DNA of 64,000 bases from Neobacillus vireti (GTDB lineage: Bacteria; Bacillota; Bacilli; Bacillales; Cytobacillaceae), in the NCBI RefSeq assembly GCF_001026695.1, contig NZ_LDNB01000017.1, positions 466,833 through 530,832 of the forward strand, given 5' to 3'. Shown piece by piece: positions 43,480 to 51,075 of the stretch; the first letter of the stretch is position 1; each line of letters starts with the position of its first letter. The notes beneath the pieces were generated by a model, which was given only the letters and a program-made list of their open reading frames with translations, searched no databases and was not told the DNA's origin. A program made the position numbers and the translations under genes.

Positions 43480-44702
43480 GAAGACTATTTAAAAACAGCC
43501 TCTTCTCCAATAAGAATTTCGCTTATTTTTTCTTTGGTCAGTCCTTCTCGACAATAGGAGATGGATTCCAGCAGATCGCCCTGATTTACTTGATTTTTGA
43601 GATGGGTGGAAGCGGCAGCCAAATGGCTCTTTCCCTATTCTTCTCGGTCTTTCCCCGCATTCTTCTATTGCTGGTGGGAGGCGTTGCAGTTGATCGGTTA
43701 AGTGCGAAACAGGTTATTTGGATTTCAGACTTCGCTCGATTTGTGATTTTGACCGTTTTGATTTCATTTTTATTCTTTGATGCCTTGTCATTTCCACTGC
43801 TTTACCTCTTACTTTCTTTATCTGGTGTGGCAAGCGGCTTTTTCTATCCGGCATTTAATACCATTGTTCCTTCCATCGTAGAAACAAGGGATTTAGAAAA
43901 TGCCAATGCATGGGTTCAATCAATCTCTCAAACCGCCATCTTCATTGGTCCTCCTCTTGCTGGATTACTGGTGGGGCTCTACGGAATAGAGGCTGGTTTT
44001 CTCATAAATGCCATGTCTTATTTGATTGGCGCTATCACCGGGATTATGGTCAGCGTTAACAAGGAAAGCTCACCTAAAGTGAAAGACTCGCGTATTGTGA
44101 AAGATTTCGTGGAAGGGTTTCAGCAAGTGTGGACAACCAAGTGGCTCCGTACCGTACTGTTGGTAGATTTAGTGGGGGGACTGGTAGTAGTCGGTCCAAT
44201 GCAGATCGCATTACCGCTATATTCAAAGGAAAGCTTCGATCTGGCACCTTCACAGATGGGATTCGTCTTGGCTGCCTTTGGAGCTGGTTCGGTCATAGGC
44301 ATGATGTTTGTCACCAAATTACACCCAAAATATAAAACAATTCGTTCGTTTTACTGGCTTGAACTTATACAGGGACTGCTCTTGTTTTTGGTAGCTATTC
44401 CTTCCGTATGGGTCGTGTTGCTATCTTTAGCGGCCATAGGGATTTTGAATGGTATATCAAGTGTCATCATCATTTCAAAGATTCAGGCCCATGTTCCAAG
44501 GGCAAGGCTCGGCAGAACGATGAGTATCGTTTCGCTAGCGGCTTTCGGGGCAGTTCCCATCTCTCAGTTGTTGACAGGTTGGCTGTCAGAAACCATTCCC
44601 TATGCGTTTGTTTTTGTTTTGGCTTCCACTTTGCTATTCCTCAGCGGCGTAATGGGATTAATAGTTTATAACAGACAAAGCAGTGAAGAAGCGGTTGTTT
44701 AA
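43476..44702 (+). CDS. MFS exporter (MFS_3/EntS-like)
   Basis: Twelve-helix major facilitator of 408 residues with FFGQSFSTIGDGFQQIALIY in helix 1 and GGVAVDRLSAKQVIW in the conserved loop. The subfamily (EntS, MefA and macrolide/siderophore exporters) fits drug efflux. It is translationally coupled to the ArsR-like regulator. The pair is flanked by 99/100 bp direct repeats, consistent with acquisition or duplication. Confidence 0.85.
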   Translation: MRRLFKNSLFSNKNFAYFFFGQSFSTIGDGFQQIALIYLIFEMGGSGSQMALSLFFSVFPRILLLLVGGVAVDRLSAKQVIWISDFARFVILTVLISFLFFDALSFPLLYLLLSLSGVASGFFYPAFNTIVPSIVETRDLENANAWVQSISQTAIFIGPPLAGLLVGLYGIEAGFLINAMSYLIGAITGIMVSVNKESSPKVKDSRIVKDFVEGFQQVWTTKWLRTVLLVDLVGGLVVVGPMQIALPLYSKESFDLAPSQMGFVLAAFGAGSVIGMMFVTKLHPKYKTIRSFYWLELIQGLLLFLVAIPSVWVVLLSLAAIGILNGISSVIIISKIQAHVPRARLGRTMSIVSLAAFGAVPISQLLTGWLSETIPYAFVFVLASTLLFLSGVMGLIVYNRQSSEEAVV

Positions 44703-44744
44703 GGGGATTGTTTGAAATGACTATGGTTTTGTAATATGTACCTA

Positions 44745-44810
44745 TGTCAGAAACAAGCGTGAAATTCACGACTTTCATGTTTATTTGAATTAACATGAAA
44801 GTTTCTGACA
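44745..44810. repeat. Extragenic inverted repeat
   Basis: TGTCAGAAAC pairs with GTTTCTGACA, and inside it CTTTCATGTT pairs with AACATGAAAG. A dyad of the TGTCAG...CTGACA kind. Possible terminator of the MFS gene. Confidence 0.6.
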
Positions 44811-44928
44811 CAGGGACACTATAAAATTTTGTTTTCAGGGAAGTTTCTTCTCACTAGTACGTATTTAATGTTAGTAATTTAAGAAGAATATAATAAACAA
44901 AGCTTAAACAATCAGGAGGAAAAGCTTC

Positions 44929-45087
44929 ATGGATATTATCAAAACCTATTTAGATACTGTTTTTAAAGATTTTCTAGATAATTATAATCTCATTTGTTTC
45001 CCCCTGTCATCAATGCTCATTCGACTAATTAATATTACTTGCATCTCTCCAATAAAAAAAACCTCGCTAAATGCTAGGTTTTTTTGA
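44929..45087 (+). pseudogene. Gene start truncated by the direct repeat
   Basis: A strong AGGAGG precedes ATG 44929. The first 21 codons (MDIIKTYLDTVFKDFLDNYN) look like a genuine protein start. At 44991 the frame enters the direct repeat and runs on to a stop at 45087. The original gene was cut by insertion or recombination of the repeat. Confidence 0.6.
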
Positions 45088-45090
45088 ATC
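44991..45090. repeat. Direct repeat copy 2 (100 bases)
   Basis: Near-identical to 42567-42665, differing by one additional A in the A-run. It interrupts the truncated gene at 44929 and supplies a terminator-like hairpin. Confidence 0.9.
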
Positions 45091-45139
45091 ATTGTTCTAC
45101 AGAAAAAAAGTATATTATTTTGTTACTCTTAAAATCCCT

Positions 45140-45233
45140 CATCTTCAACTAACCTGCCGCTTTTGTTAATAAGAAAAAAGATTTGCCTAAGAACCCTATG
45201 AACTTTACTAAAGCACACCGTTAGTTGAAGATG
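45140..45233 (-). repeat. Cassette-type hairpin repeat, copy A (complete)
   Basis: 94 bases with perfect 14-base ends CATCTTCAACTAAC and GTTAGTTGAAGATG. Inside is the family pattern CCTGCCGCTTTTGTTAATAAGAAAA ... ACTTTACTAAAGCACACC (each part read separately). It is the best-preserved copy. Confidence 0.8.
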
Positions 45234-45282
45234 TTATTTTTTATTTCTCATTAAATTACTTCCATTTACATCTTTTGAAAAA

Positions 45283-45325
45283 CCAACTTTACTCCTTCTG
45301 GAAGTAAAGCACCCGTTAGAATTCG
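45283..45325 (-). repeat. Cassette-type repeat, copy A' (right end only)
   Basis: Contains ACTTTACTCCTTCTGGAAGT followed by AAAGCACCCGTTAG (core 45309-45319). It lies 3' of csaA on the minus strand. Confidence 0.6.
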
Positions 45326-45397
45326 TTGCCGACATTTTTGCAAGATAGCACCGTTACTATTTTACTGAAAACAAGTAGGATGTTCCTTTTATCATGC

Positions 45398-45727
45398 CTA
45401 TGCTATTGGTGTTCCATTTTTAACAGATTCATCTGGTTTTAAAAGTACCACGTCACCTTCCTCTGGTACACCTCCAATTACCAATACCTCCGATTTAAAA
45501 CCAGCAATACGTCTTGGAGGGAAATTTACTACTGCAACCACCTGATGTCCAATAAGTTGTTCTGGTGTATATCTTTGTGTAATTTGTGCAGAAGAATGTT
45601 TAATACCAATTTCTCCAAAATCAATTTCTAATTTTATTGCAGGTTTTCGTGCTTCTGGAAAGGGTTCTGCGTTAATAACAGTACCAATACGGATGTCCAA
45701 TTTCAAAAAGTCCTCAATTGTTACCAC
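45398..45727 (-). CDS. csaA: CsaA, tRNA-binding-domain chaperone
   Basis: Small secretion-related chaperone of 109 residues, an OB-fold homodimer related to the tRNA-binding domain of methionyl-tRNA synthetase. Diagnostic pieces: DIRIGTVINAEPFPEARKPA, LEIDFGEIGIKHSSAQIT and VNFPPRRIAGFKSEVLVIGG. GTG start at 45727 after TGGAGG. It stands alone between copies of the hairpin repeat, with repeat A' directly 3', the position of a cassette. Confidence 0.93.
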   Translation of the reverse strand: MVTIEDFLKLDIRIGTVINAEPFPEARKPAIKLEIDFGEIGIKHSSAQITQRYTPEQLIGHQVVAVVNFPPRRIAGFKSEVLVIGGVPEEGDVVLLKPDESVKNGTPIA

Positions 45728-45835
45728 AAATTTAGCCTCCAGTCATTTACAATTAGTACCATCTTAACTAATTAAATCAAAAATTTAAATCATCAAATAA
45801 TTCAGCTCGATTTTTGAACACAGTTAATCATCGCT

Positions 45836-45905
45836 CTTCTACTAAGCTGCCGCTTTAGACTATACTCCTTCTTGAAGTCAAGCACCCGTTAGTTTAAGTG
45901 AAACT
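45836..45905 (-). repeat. Cassette-type hairpin repeat, copy B
   Basis: CTACTAAGCTGCCGCTTTAG, then CTTCTTGAAGTCAAGCACCC and GTTAGTTTAAGTG (core GCACCCGTTAG 45882-45892). The centre is shortened. It lies about 95 bases 3' of the small gene 45995-46150. Confidence 0.75.
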
Positions 45906-45994
45906 CTTTACAATCTTTTTTTACCTTAACAAAATATAATCCCTTAATGTGTTGGGACATATCAAAATACTCCTTCTTAGTACCTTTTTCATAA

Positions 45995-46150
45995 TTAGTG
46001 GTCCCCATTATTCATTTGTTTTAGCTCTTTTAAAATTTCATTTAAAAGGTCATCTGTTTTTGAGGTATACTTAATTTGTCTGTAGTTTATGAAAGTTAAC
46101 ATTACTATTATTCCTACAATCCCACCAAAGATTATCGCAGCATCGGACAT
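45995..46150 (-). CDS. Small membrane protein, 51 residues
   Basis: ATG 46150 with AGGGGAG 9 bases upstream. The product has an N-terminal membrane helix (AAIIFGGIVGIIVMLTFI) followed by a charged helical tail (TDDLLNEILKELKQMN). This looks like a complete single-span protein of unknown function. It is flanked by hairpin repeats B (3') and C (5' side), one gene per repeat interval. Confidence 0.7.
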   Translation of the reverse strand: MSDAAIIFGGIVGIIVMLTFINYRQIKYTSKTDDLLNEILKELKQMNNGDH

Positions 46151-46368
46151 AATATGAATCTCCCCTAAAAATATATTTGTTTACATGGTAAATTATATAA
46201 TAAGAGGAAAGTTATGCGAACAAATAATTTTGAAGATACAGATATTTCGGAAAACAAACCTCCCTAATCGAATAGAAAAAATTACATTACCCTACTTTTG
46301 CAGCACTTCCAATAAACCAAAAGCACGGGGTCATTGATAGCATTGCTGAATAAAAGCTAATAACGATT

Positions 46369-46475
46369 GTTCAACTAAACTGCTTCGTTAGCACAATAAG
46401 AACAGCAGCCAAAATAGCAGCCTGGTCTTGAACTCTTGCACCTAGTTAGCTTAAGTACAGTTCTTCACAATGTTT
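46369..46475 (-). repeat. Cassette-type hairpin repeat, copy C
   Basis: TTCAACTAAACTGCTTCGTT, AGCACAATAAGAACAGCAGC, GGTCTTGAACTCTTGCACCT, AGTTAGCTTAAGTACAG, then TTCTTCACAAT. It lies about 60 bases 3' of the membrane gene 46535-46837. Confidence 0.75.
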
Positions 46476-46534
46476 GTTGTTATAATGTAGCGTCAAATAG
46501 CTCTCACCTATTAAGAGGAGGTGGACATTCGACG

Positions 46535-46837
46535 CTAACCCTTTAGCAAAAATTCTCTCCGAAATAAATAAAACATTATAGAGCCAACAATTGTGGTTAT
46601 TAAAAATATATCGCTGTCCGATTGGAAACCAGTAATTATTGCTCCATATATGAATCCTAACAACCCAAAAAGAATGACACCTGTTAAAAAGGTCTTTGAC
46701 TGTACATATTTTCGAAATAGGAGTTCCCCTATTAAACAACCTGGAAGAATGTAGTAGTGCCCAAAAATAATAATGGATGGTAACTCGCTTAAAAAATGTT
46801 TAACCCTTTCGTAGAATAATGGGTAAGAAATTATCAA
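46535..46837 (-). pseudogene. Membrane protein with 5' end removed at a repeat boundary
   Basis: The frame encodes three to four hydrophobic helices (PSIIIFGHYYILPGCLIGEL; FLTGVILFGLLGFIYGAIIT). It stays open upstream to 46891, reading GYLGAYITVIIGLFVNN, where it stops exactly at the edge of hairpin repeat D. No start with a ribosome site exists, so the original 5' end has been lost. Repeat C lies downstream. Family not recognised. Confidence 0.55.
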
Positions 46838-46891
46838 ACAATTATTTACAAATAAACCAATGATAACAGTTATATAAGCACCTAAATATCC

Positions 46892-46965
46892 CTAAGAAAA
46901 GCTGGCTTTATGTCAGCCGGAACTTCAACACTTGCACCCGTATGTTTAAGTGTAATCCTTCACAA
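46892..46965 (-). repeat. Cassette-type repeat, copy D (right part only)
   Basis: Starts within the AAGAAAAGC box, then CTGGCTTTATGTCAGCC, GGAACTTCAACACTTGCACC and CGTATGTTTAAGTG (core 46934-46944). The left arm is missing, replaced by the truncated membrane gene. Confidence 0.65.
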
Positions 46966-47334
46966 ACTTGGCTTAAATATGATTTGCTCTTCCCTTTTTA
47001 TTTCCGTCTGAAAAATAAATCAAATATTTTTGATAACGTATTTGACACAAGAATTGGGAATAGCATAAATAATAAAACAATTTCCCGAGGAGAGTGATTC
47101 TTTTTTTATGTCAAAAAGACGATACGGCTGCACTCCTTGAAATGAAGAACGCGTTATTATGAATCGAACAGTCTGAAATATTGGACAAAAGCATAAAACA
47201 GGCATTGCCTGTTTTTTATTTTAATTTGTGTAACTTATAGAACTTTACCCAAATTTATAAAAAATTGGTTATACTTACATTGGAGGTAAAGAAGTATGAA
47301 AAAAATATCCCTTATGAACAAAGGAGAACTAAAA
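46966..47334. other. Intergenic stretch with gene debris and a terminator
   Basis: A plus-strand frame reads QKDDTAALLEMKNALL then stops, probably a decayed 3' end of a gene. It is followed by the terminator at 47195-47222. No start codon with a ribosome site was found. Confidence 0.4.
47195..47222 (+). terminator. Rho-independent terminator
   Basis: AACAGGCA pairs with TGCCTGTT, preceded by an A-run and followed by TTTTATTTT. It ends the debris upstream of the reductase-like gene. Confidence 0.75.
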
Positions 47335-47910
47335 ATGAGAAAACTCGTTCTATTTCTGCACGCATCACTTGACGGTTTTGTAGAAGGTCCAAACGGTGAA
47401 ATGGACATCGGCTGGGTTTCCTACGATGCTGACTTGGAGAAACACGCGAAAGAAATTCTGAGTACTGCCGACACTGTCATATGGGGACGTGGGACTTATC
47501 AGATGATGCACAGTTACTGGACATCTGTGCCTTCGAACCCCTCAGCTTCGCAGCATGAACGGAATCATGCCGAGTGGATCGAAAAGACAACCAAAATCGT
47601 TTTTTCCACGACGCTCGAGAAAGTCGAATGGAACAATTCCAGACTGGTGAAAGAAGATGTCGAGGAAGAGATCAAGAACCTCAAACAGCAGCCAGGCAAG
47701 GATATGGTCATCCTCGGCAGTCCTAGGTTAGCACACTACCTTATGCAGTTTGATTTAATAGATGAGTATAAAATTACGGTTTCTCCCGTCCTGATCGGCA
47801 GCGGGTTGCCGTTATTCCAAGGTCACAAGGAGAAGGTCAATCTTAAACTTATCGAAAACAAGACATTTGATTCTGGAGCCATAGCCCTCGTTTACCAGAC
47901 AGTGAGATGA
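47335..47910 (+). CDS. Dihydrofolate-reductase-like (RibD C-terminal) family protein
   Basis: NADPH-binding reductase of the RibD_C/DHFR-like family, 191 residues. Key parts: LVLFLHASLDGFVEGPNGEM, TVIWGRGTYQMM, KDMVILGSPRLAHYLMQF and VSPVLIGSGLPLF. Common as a stand-alone gene of unknown substrate in Bacillus. ATG 47335 follows AAAGGAGAA; an upstream in-frame ATG at 47296 is less well served. It is visibly GC-richer than its AT-rich neighbours, suggesting recent transfer. No hairpin repeat follows directly. Confidence 0.88.
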   Translation: MRKLVLFLHASLDGFVEGPNGEMDIGWVSYDADLEKHAKEILSTADTVIWGRGTYQMMHSYWTSVPSNPSASQHERNHAEWIEKTTKIVFSTTLEKVEWNNSRLVKEDVEEEIKNLKQQPGKDMVILGSPRLAHYLMQFDLIDEYKITVSPVLIGSGLPLFQGHKEKVNLKLIENKTFDSGAIALVYQTVR

Positions 47911-48052
47911 CCTTGTCTCCAAAAGCAGATTACGTCAGAAACGATCGCATTCCTGTAGATCGTTAAATATCAGGTTTTAAAAAAATAAAGCCCCTCAGTA
48001 AGATATGGATATAGACACCACTCTAACTCACAACTTTAGGAGGAACCCTACT

Positions 48053-48139
48053 ATGAAGTTAGCTTGCCTAACTCTTACCAGTATAGTGAGACTAACAGCA
48101 AGCTATTTTACATTTTCTAATTGGTGTATAATCGTGTGA
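48053..48139 (+). CDS. Possible 28-residue leader peptide
   Basis: A good AGGAGG lies 9 bases before ATG 48053. The frame (MKLACLTLTSIVRLTASYF) ends 30 bases before the next gene. TAGCTTGC near its start pairs with GCAAGCTA near 48098-48105, followed by TTTTACATTTT, so the segment may be an attenuator-like leader. It could equally be chance. Confidence 0.25.
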   Translation: MKLACLTLTSIVRLTASYFTFSNWCIIV

Positions 48140-48168
48140 AGAAATTTTATACTGACGGAGGGTATGAA

Positions 48169-48561
48169 ATGAAGATTTTGTTTGATGAAACATACACTTC
48201 AATAGACGGAAAGCTTTCAAGTAGGAATATTTGGTATGGATATGCTGATATATCTGTTGATGGTCACCATGGAAAAACCATTAAGCTTAATGAAGATTTT
48301 ATGGATCAATTATGCGAATTAATAAAAAATGACTTATCTAAGAATGCAGCAAATGCGCCTACTCAAACTAACTGGTATTTCTATGGAAGTACTGTAACTA
48401 AGGACGCTATTGGAGACAATATCCGTCCGACAATTATGGTTCGTGAGAAATCTGACGAGTTTATAACTAATTTTAATATCAGTGACCATGATTTTGCTGT
48501 AAATATTGATGCTATTCTATTGTTTAAGGCGGATTTTGAAAAACGTTTAGCGAGTCATTGA
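48169..48561 (+). CDS. Hypothetical protein, 130 residues
   Basis: Unrecognised soluble protein (MKILFDETYTSIDGKLSSRN start; NIWYGYADISVDGHHGKTIK) with no membrane helix or signal. GGAGGG is well placed before ATG 48169; the frame is open further upstream without a site. A TATAAT at 48127 may be part of its promoter. It lies within the repeat-cassette region. Confidence 0.7.
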   Translation: MKILFDETYTSIDGKLSSRNIWYGYADISVDGHHGKTIKLNEDFMDQLCELIKNDLSKNAANAPTQTNWYFYGSTVTKDAIGDNIRPTIMVREKSDEFITNFNISDHDFAVNIDAILLFKADFEKRLASH

Positions 48562-48697
48562 TGAGTAATATAAGTATAAGCATATTCAAACTATTTGAGG
48601 GGATGATTTCATAATGAATTCATTCTCCTTTTTCATCTGGTGGAGTCTTTTTGAGTGGAGGAAAAGGACATTTAATAATACAGATTGTGAATAATTA
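48562..48697. other. Short gap with a possible 26-residue ORF
   Basis: ATG 48614, with GAGGGGATG upstream, opens MNSFSFFIWWSLFEWRKR and stops at 48694. Tryptophan-rich and unsupported by any family. Confidence 0.2.
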
Positions 48698-48780
48698 CAC
48701 TTAAATTAAACTGCTTCGTTACTACAATAAGGAAAAGCGATCCTTCGTTATTGAAGTATCGCACCCGGTAGTGCAATAAG
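48698..48780 (-). repeat. Cassette-type hairpin repeat, copy E
   Basis: CACTTAAATTAAACTGCTTC, GTTACTACAATAAGGAAAAG, TTATTGAAGTATCGCACCCG and GTAGTGCAATAAG (core 48761-48771). Its right end is 2 bases from the stop codon of the gene at 48783, the tightest gene-repeat junction. Confidence 0.75.
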
Positions 48781-48782
48781 AT

Positions 48783-49049
48783 TTATGAATGTAAAATGCT
48801 ATGAATAAAATATTTTGCATTCTCTGCTTCTTTTTTCTTAACAGAAACAACATAATGTTTTTCGTAATTCTTGTTCATTCCAATACTCCCAAAGTTCCCC
48901 CTAGTTGTCCCATTTCCTCTCCATTGTGTTGAATGATCAATAACTTTGTAGGTATATTTAATGCCCTTACTTTTTAAAATTCCTCTTACCTTAGAAAATT
49001 CCTCCATTGAATATCCAATATAAACTTCTTCTTTATTAAAGAAAAACAT
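48783..49049 (-). CDS. Hypothetical protein, 88 residues
   Basis: Small soluble protein with a KVRGILKSKGIKYTYKVID stretch and a Gly/Asn-rich middle (GNGTTRGNFGSIGMNKN), ending in an alpha-helical tail. The pattern (shuffled beta-alpha units ending AKYFIHSILHS) resembles DUF2007-like putative signalling proteins, but the match is weak. ATG 49049 is best spaced from TGGGGG; ATG 49055 abuts it. Repeat E follows at once. Confidence 0.6.
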   Translation of the reverse strand: MFFFNKEEVYIGYSMEEFSKVRGILKSKGIKYTYKVIDHSTQWRGNGTTRGNFGSIGMNKNYEKHYVVSVKKKEAENAKYFIHSILHS

Positions 49050-49181
49050 ACCCATCCCCCACTGTCAGGCTATTTCCATTAATTCGCCATATTTCCATTA
49101 ATTACATTATACTGTATTACTTTAGGTGATGTTCGGAAGTTTCGGTTTTGTCAGAAAATATTAAAAATGGATTCCTTATTC

Positions 49182-49268
49182 CACTAACCTGCTCCTTTAG
49201 TTGATCAACAAAAAAAGAGCTGCCGCCGCAACTCATCTTCAACTCAAGCACCCTTTAGTTGAATAAGA
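49182..49268 (-). repeat. Cassette-type hairpin repeat, copy F
   Basis: CCTTATTCCACTAACCTGCT, CCTTTAGTTGATCAACAAAA, AGAGCTGCCGCCGCAACTC, CTTCAACTCAAGCACCCTTT, AGTTGAATAAGA (core 49248-49258). It lies about 37 bases 3' of the gene 49306-49554. Confidence 0.8.
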
Positions 49269-49305
49269 TTTTTCACTCGTTGCTTATACTGATCATTTTC
49301 TAAGA

Positions 49306-49554
49306 TTAAGGTTCATACTTTTCAAAAATGGCATTAAACCTATGTTCAATTTCCTCGTGCATTAATCCCTTTGATTGTTTTTTCAGGAGAGAAAGTTCCT
49401 CCCACAATGGGTAATTTGTTTGCTTAAATTCCGTTCTTTCCTTGGCGTTCTTCAACAGCCAAGATAAATTCTTCACCGCCTCCGGCGTTAGCGATGTATA
49501 GCCATTGACCGACATCACTGTATTTATAATTTTTTTCATTTGCAAGTCGTTCAA
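49306..49554 (-). CDS. Hypothetical helical protein, about 77-82 residues
   Basis: Unrecognised helical protein (GYTSLTPEAVKNLSWLLKNA; QSKGLMHEEIEHRFNAIFEK). Start uncertain: TTG 49554 or ATG 49539, neither with a strong ribosome site. It is followed by repeat F, as expected for a cassette gene, and diverges from the MBOAT gene. Confidence 0.5.
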   Translation of the reverse strand: MNDLQMKKIINTVMSVNGYTSLTPEAVKNLSWLLKNAKERTEFKQTNYPLWEELSLLKKQSKGLMHEEIEHRFNAIFEKYEP

Positions 49555-49638
49555 TTTCGGTACTTCTTAAGCATAAATAAAAATTGTATAATAATTATTG
49601 TTGTTCAATATAGTATATATGCACAAGGGGGAAGCTTA

Positions 49639-51060
49639 GTGGTATTTAGCAATCTTGTTTTTCTTTACGTTTTTTTACCTATTGTGCTGCTGATTTATTA
49701 TTTTGCACAAGATAAGTTAAAAAACACCGTTTTGTTGCTTGTGAGTTTAGTGTTCTATGCATGGGGGGAACCAAAATATGTCTTCCTTATGATATTTTCA
49801 ATTGTAATGAACTACTGTTTTGGGTTAGTGGTTCAACGTTCCCGCGGAAAAAGTTTTGCGCATAAAACCGCACTGTGGATTTCAATACTGGCAAATTTGT
49901 CATTATTGGGCTTCTACAAATATGGTAATTTCGCAATTGAAAATATCAATCAGTTGTTTAATCTTCATATAAACAACAACCCTATTCCACTCCCTATCGG
50001 TATTTCGTTTTTCACATTTCACGCAATGAGCTATATCATTGATGTGTATAGAAAGGGAAACGAAGCACAAAAAAATTTATGGGATTTAGCACTTTACATA
50101 ACGTTTTTCCCACAACTCGTAGCAGGTCCTATTATCCGCTATAACACAATTGCAGATCAATTAAAAAATCGCATTCACAATATAACGTTATTTGCAGTTG
50201 GAATTAAGCAATTGATAATTGGATTATCGAAAAAAGTATTGATAGCCAATCCTCTTGGAGAAATAGCGGATACGGTATTTGCTACAGGTCCTGCTGATTT
50301 AAGCCAATCAACGGCTTGGATTGGGATTATGGCTTATACACTTCAGCTCTATTTCGACTTTTCAGGTTACAGTGATATGGCACTTGGTTTAGCTAAAATG
50401 TTCGGATTTGAATTTCCAATCAACTTCAACTATCCATATATTGCAAACAGTATATCTGAATTTTGGAGACGTTGGCACATTTCTTTATCAAGCTGGTTTA
50501 GAGATTATGTTTATATCCCGCTTGGAGGGAATCGCGTTTCCGAGTGGAAAATATACCGAAACATTTTAATCGTATGGACTATCACAGGATTTTGGCATGG
50601 GGCTAGTTGGACTTTTATGGCTTGGGGTTTTTACTACGGCGTTATCATTAGCATGGAAAGGTTGTTTATGCAAAACATTCTCCAAAAATTGTGGACACCT
50701 ATTAGACATATTTATGTTATTGTCATCGTTATGGTTGGATGGGTATTTTTCCGAGCAGATAACTTCTCCTATTCGTATGGGTTCATAAAAACAATGTTTG
50801 GTTTTGGAGGTCAGATTTATAACAATCAAACCATTTTGCTTCTTCATGACAATACAATCATGCTCTTGATTGCTGTTTTGTTTGTCTTTCCTATTTACCC
50901 ATATCTCAAAGAAAAACTAGAAAAGTCTTTCCAAACAAAACCAATGGTGTTAATTAGTAAAGAAGTTATCGGAAATATAACTTATATTGGATTGCTGTTG
51001 GTAGTTACAATGTATTTAGTGAATTCAACATACAATCCATTTATATATTTCCGTTTTTAA
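49639..51060 (+). CDS. MBOAT-family O-acyltransferase (AlgI/DltB-like)
   Basis: Polytopic membrane acyltransferase of 473 residues that passes acyl groups across the membrane to extracellular polymers, as AlgI does for alginate. Diagnostic: FWRRWHISLSSWFRDYVYIP (about residue 277) and the catalytic histidine in FWHGASWTFMAWG (about 319). GTG 49639 follows AAGGGGGAAG; the longer frame upstream has no site. It forms an operon with the DHHW gene 15 bases downstream. The pair probably O-acetylates a surface polysaccharide made elsewhere. Confidence 0.9.
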   Translation: MVFSNLVFLYVFLPIVLLIYYFAQDKLKNTVLLLVSLVFYAWGEPKYVFLMIFSIVMNYCFGLVVQRSRGKSFAHKTALWISILANLSLLGFYKYGNFAIENINQLFNLHINNNPIPLPIGISFFTFHAMSYIIDVYRKGNEAQKNLWDLALYITFFPQLVAGPIIRYNTIADQLKNRIHNITLFAVGIKQLIIGLSKKVLIANPLGEIADTVFATGPADLSQSTAWIGIMAYTLQLYFDFSGYSDMALGLAKMFGFEFPINFNYPYIANSISEFWRRWHISLSSWFRDYVYIPLGGNRVSEWKIYRNILIVWTITGFWHGASWTFMAWGFYYGVIISMERLFMQNILQKLWTPIRHIYVIVIVMVGWVFFRADNFSYSYGFIKTMFGFGGQIYNNQTILLLHDNTIMLLIAVLFVFPIYPYLKEKLEKSFQTKPMVLISKEVIGNITYIGLLLVVTMYLVNSTYNPFIYFRF

Positions 51061-51075
51061 AAGGGGTTTGAACAT

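Noticed and set aside
46446..46739. 97-codon minus-strand frame
   Set aside because: It overlaps the hydrophobic frame 46535-46837 in another register and enters repeat C; composition is not protein-like.
47020..47205. 61-codon minus-strand frame
   Set aside because: Antisense to gene debris, no ribosome site, and it starts inside a terminator.
45140..49268. Calling this a bona fide integron
   Set aside because: No integrase is visible, cassette genes lie on both strands, and the outer boxes read GTTAGTT rather than GTTRRRY. It is kept as a hypothesis only.
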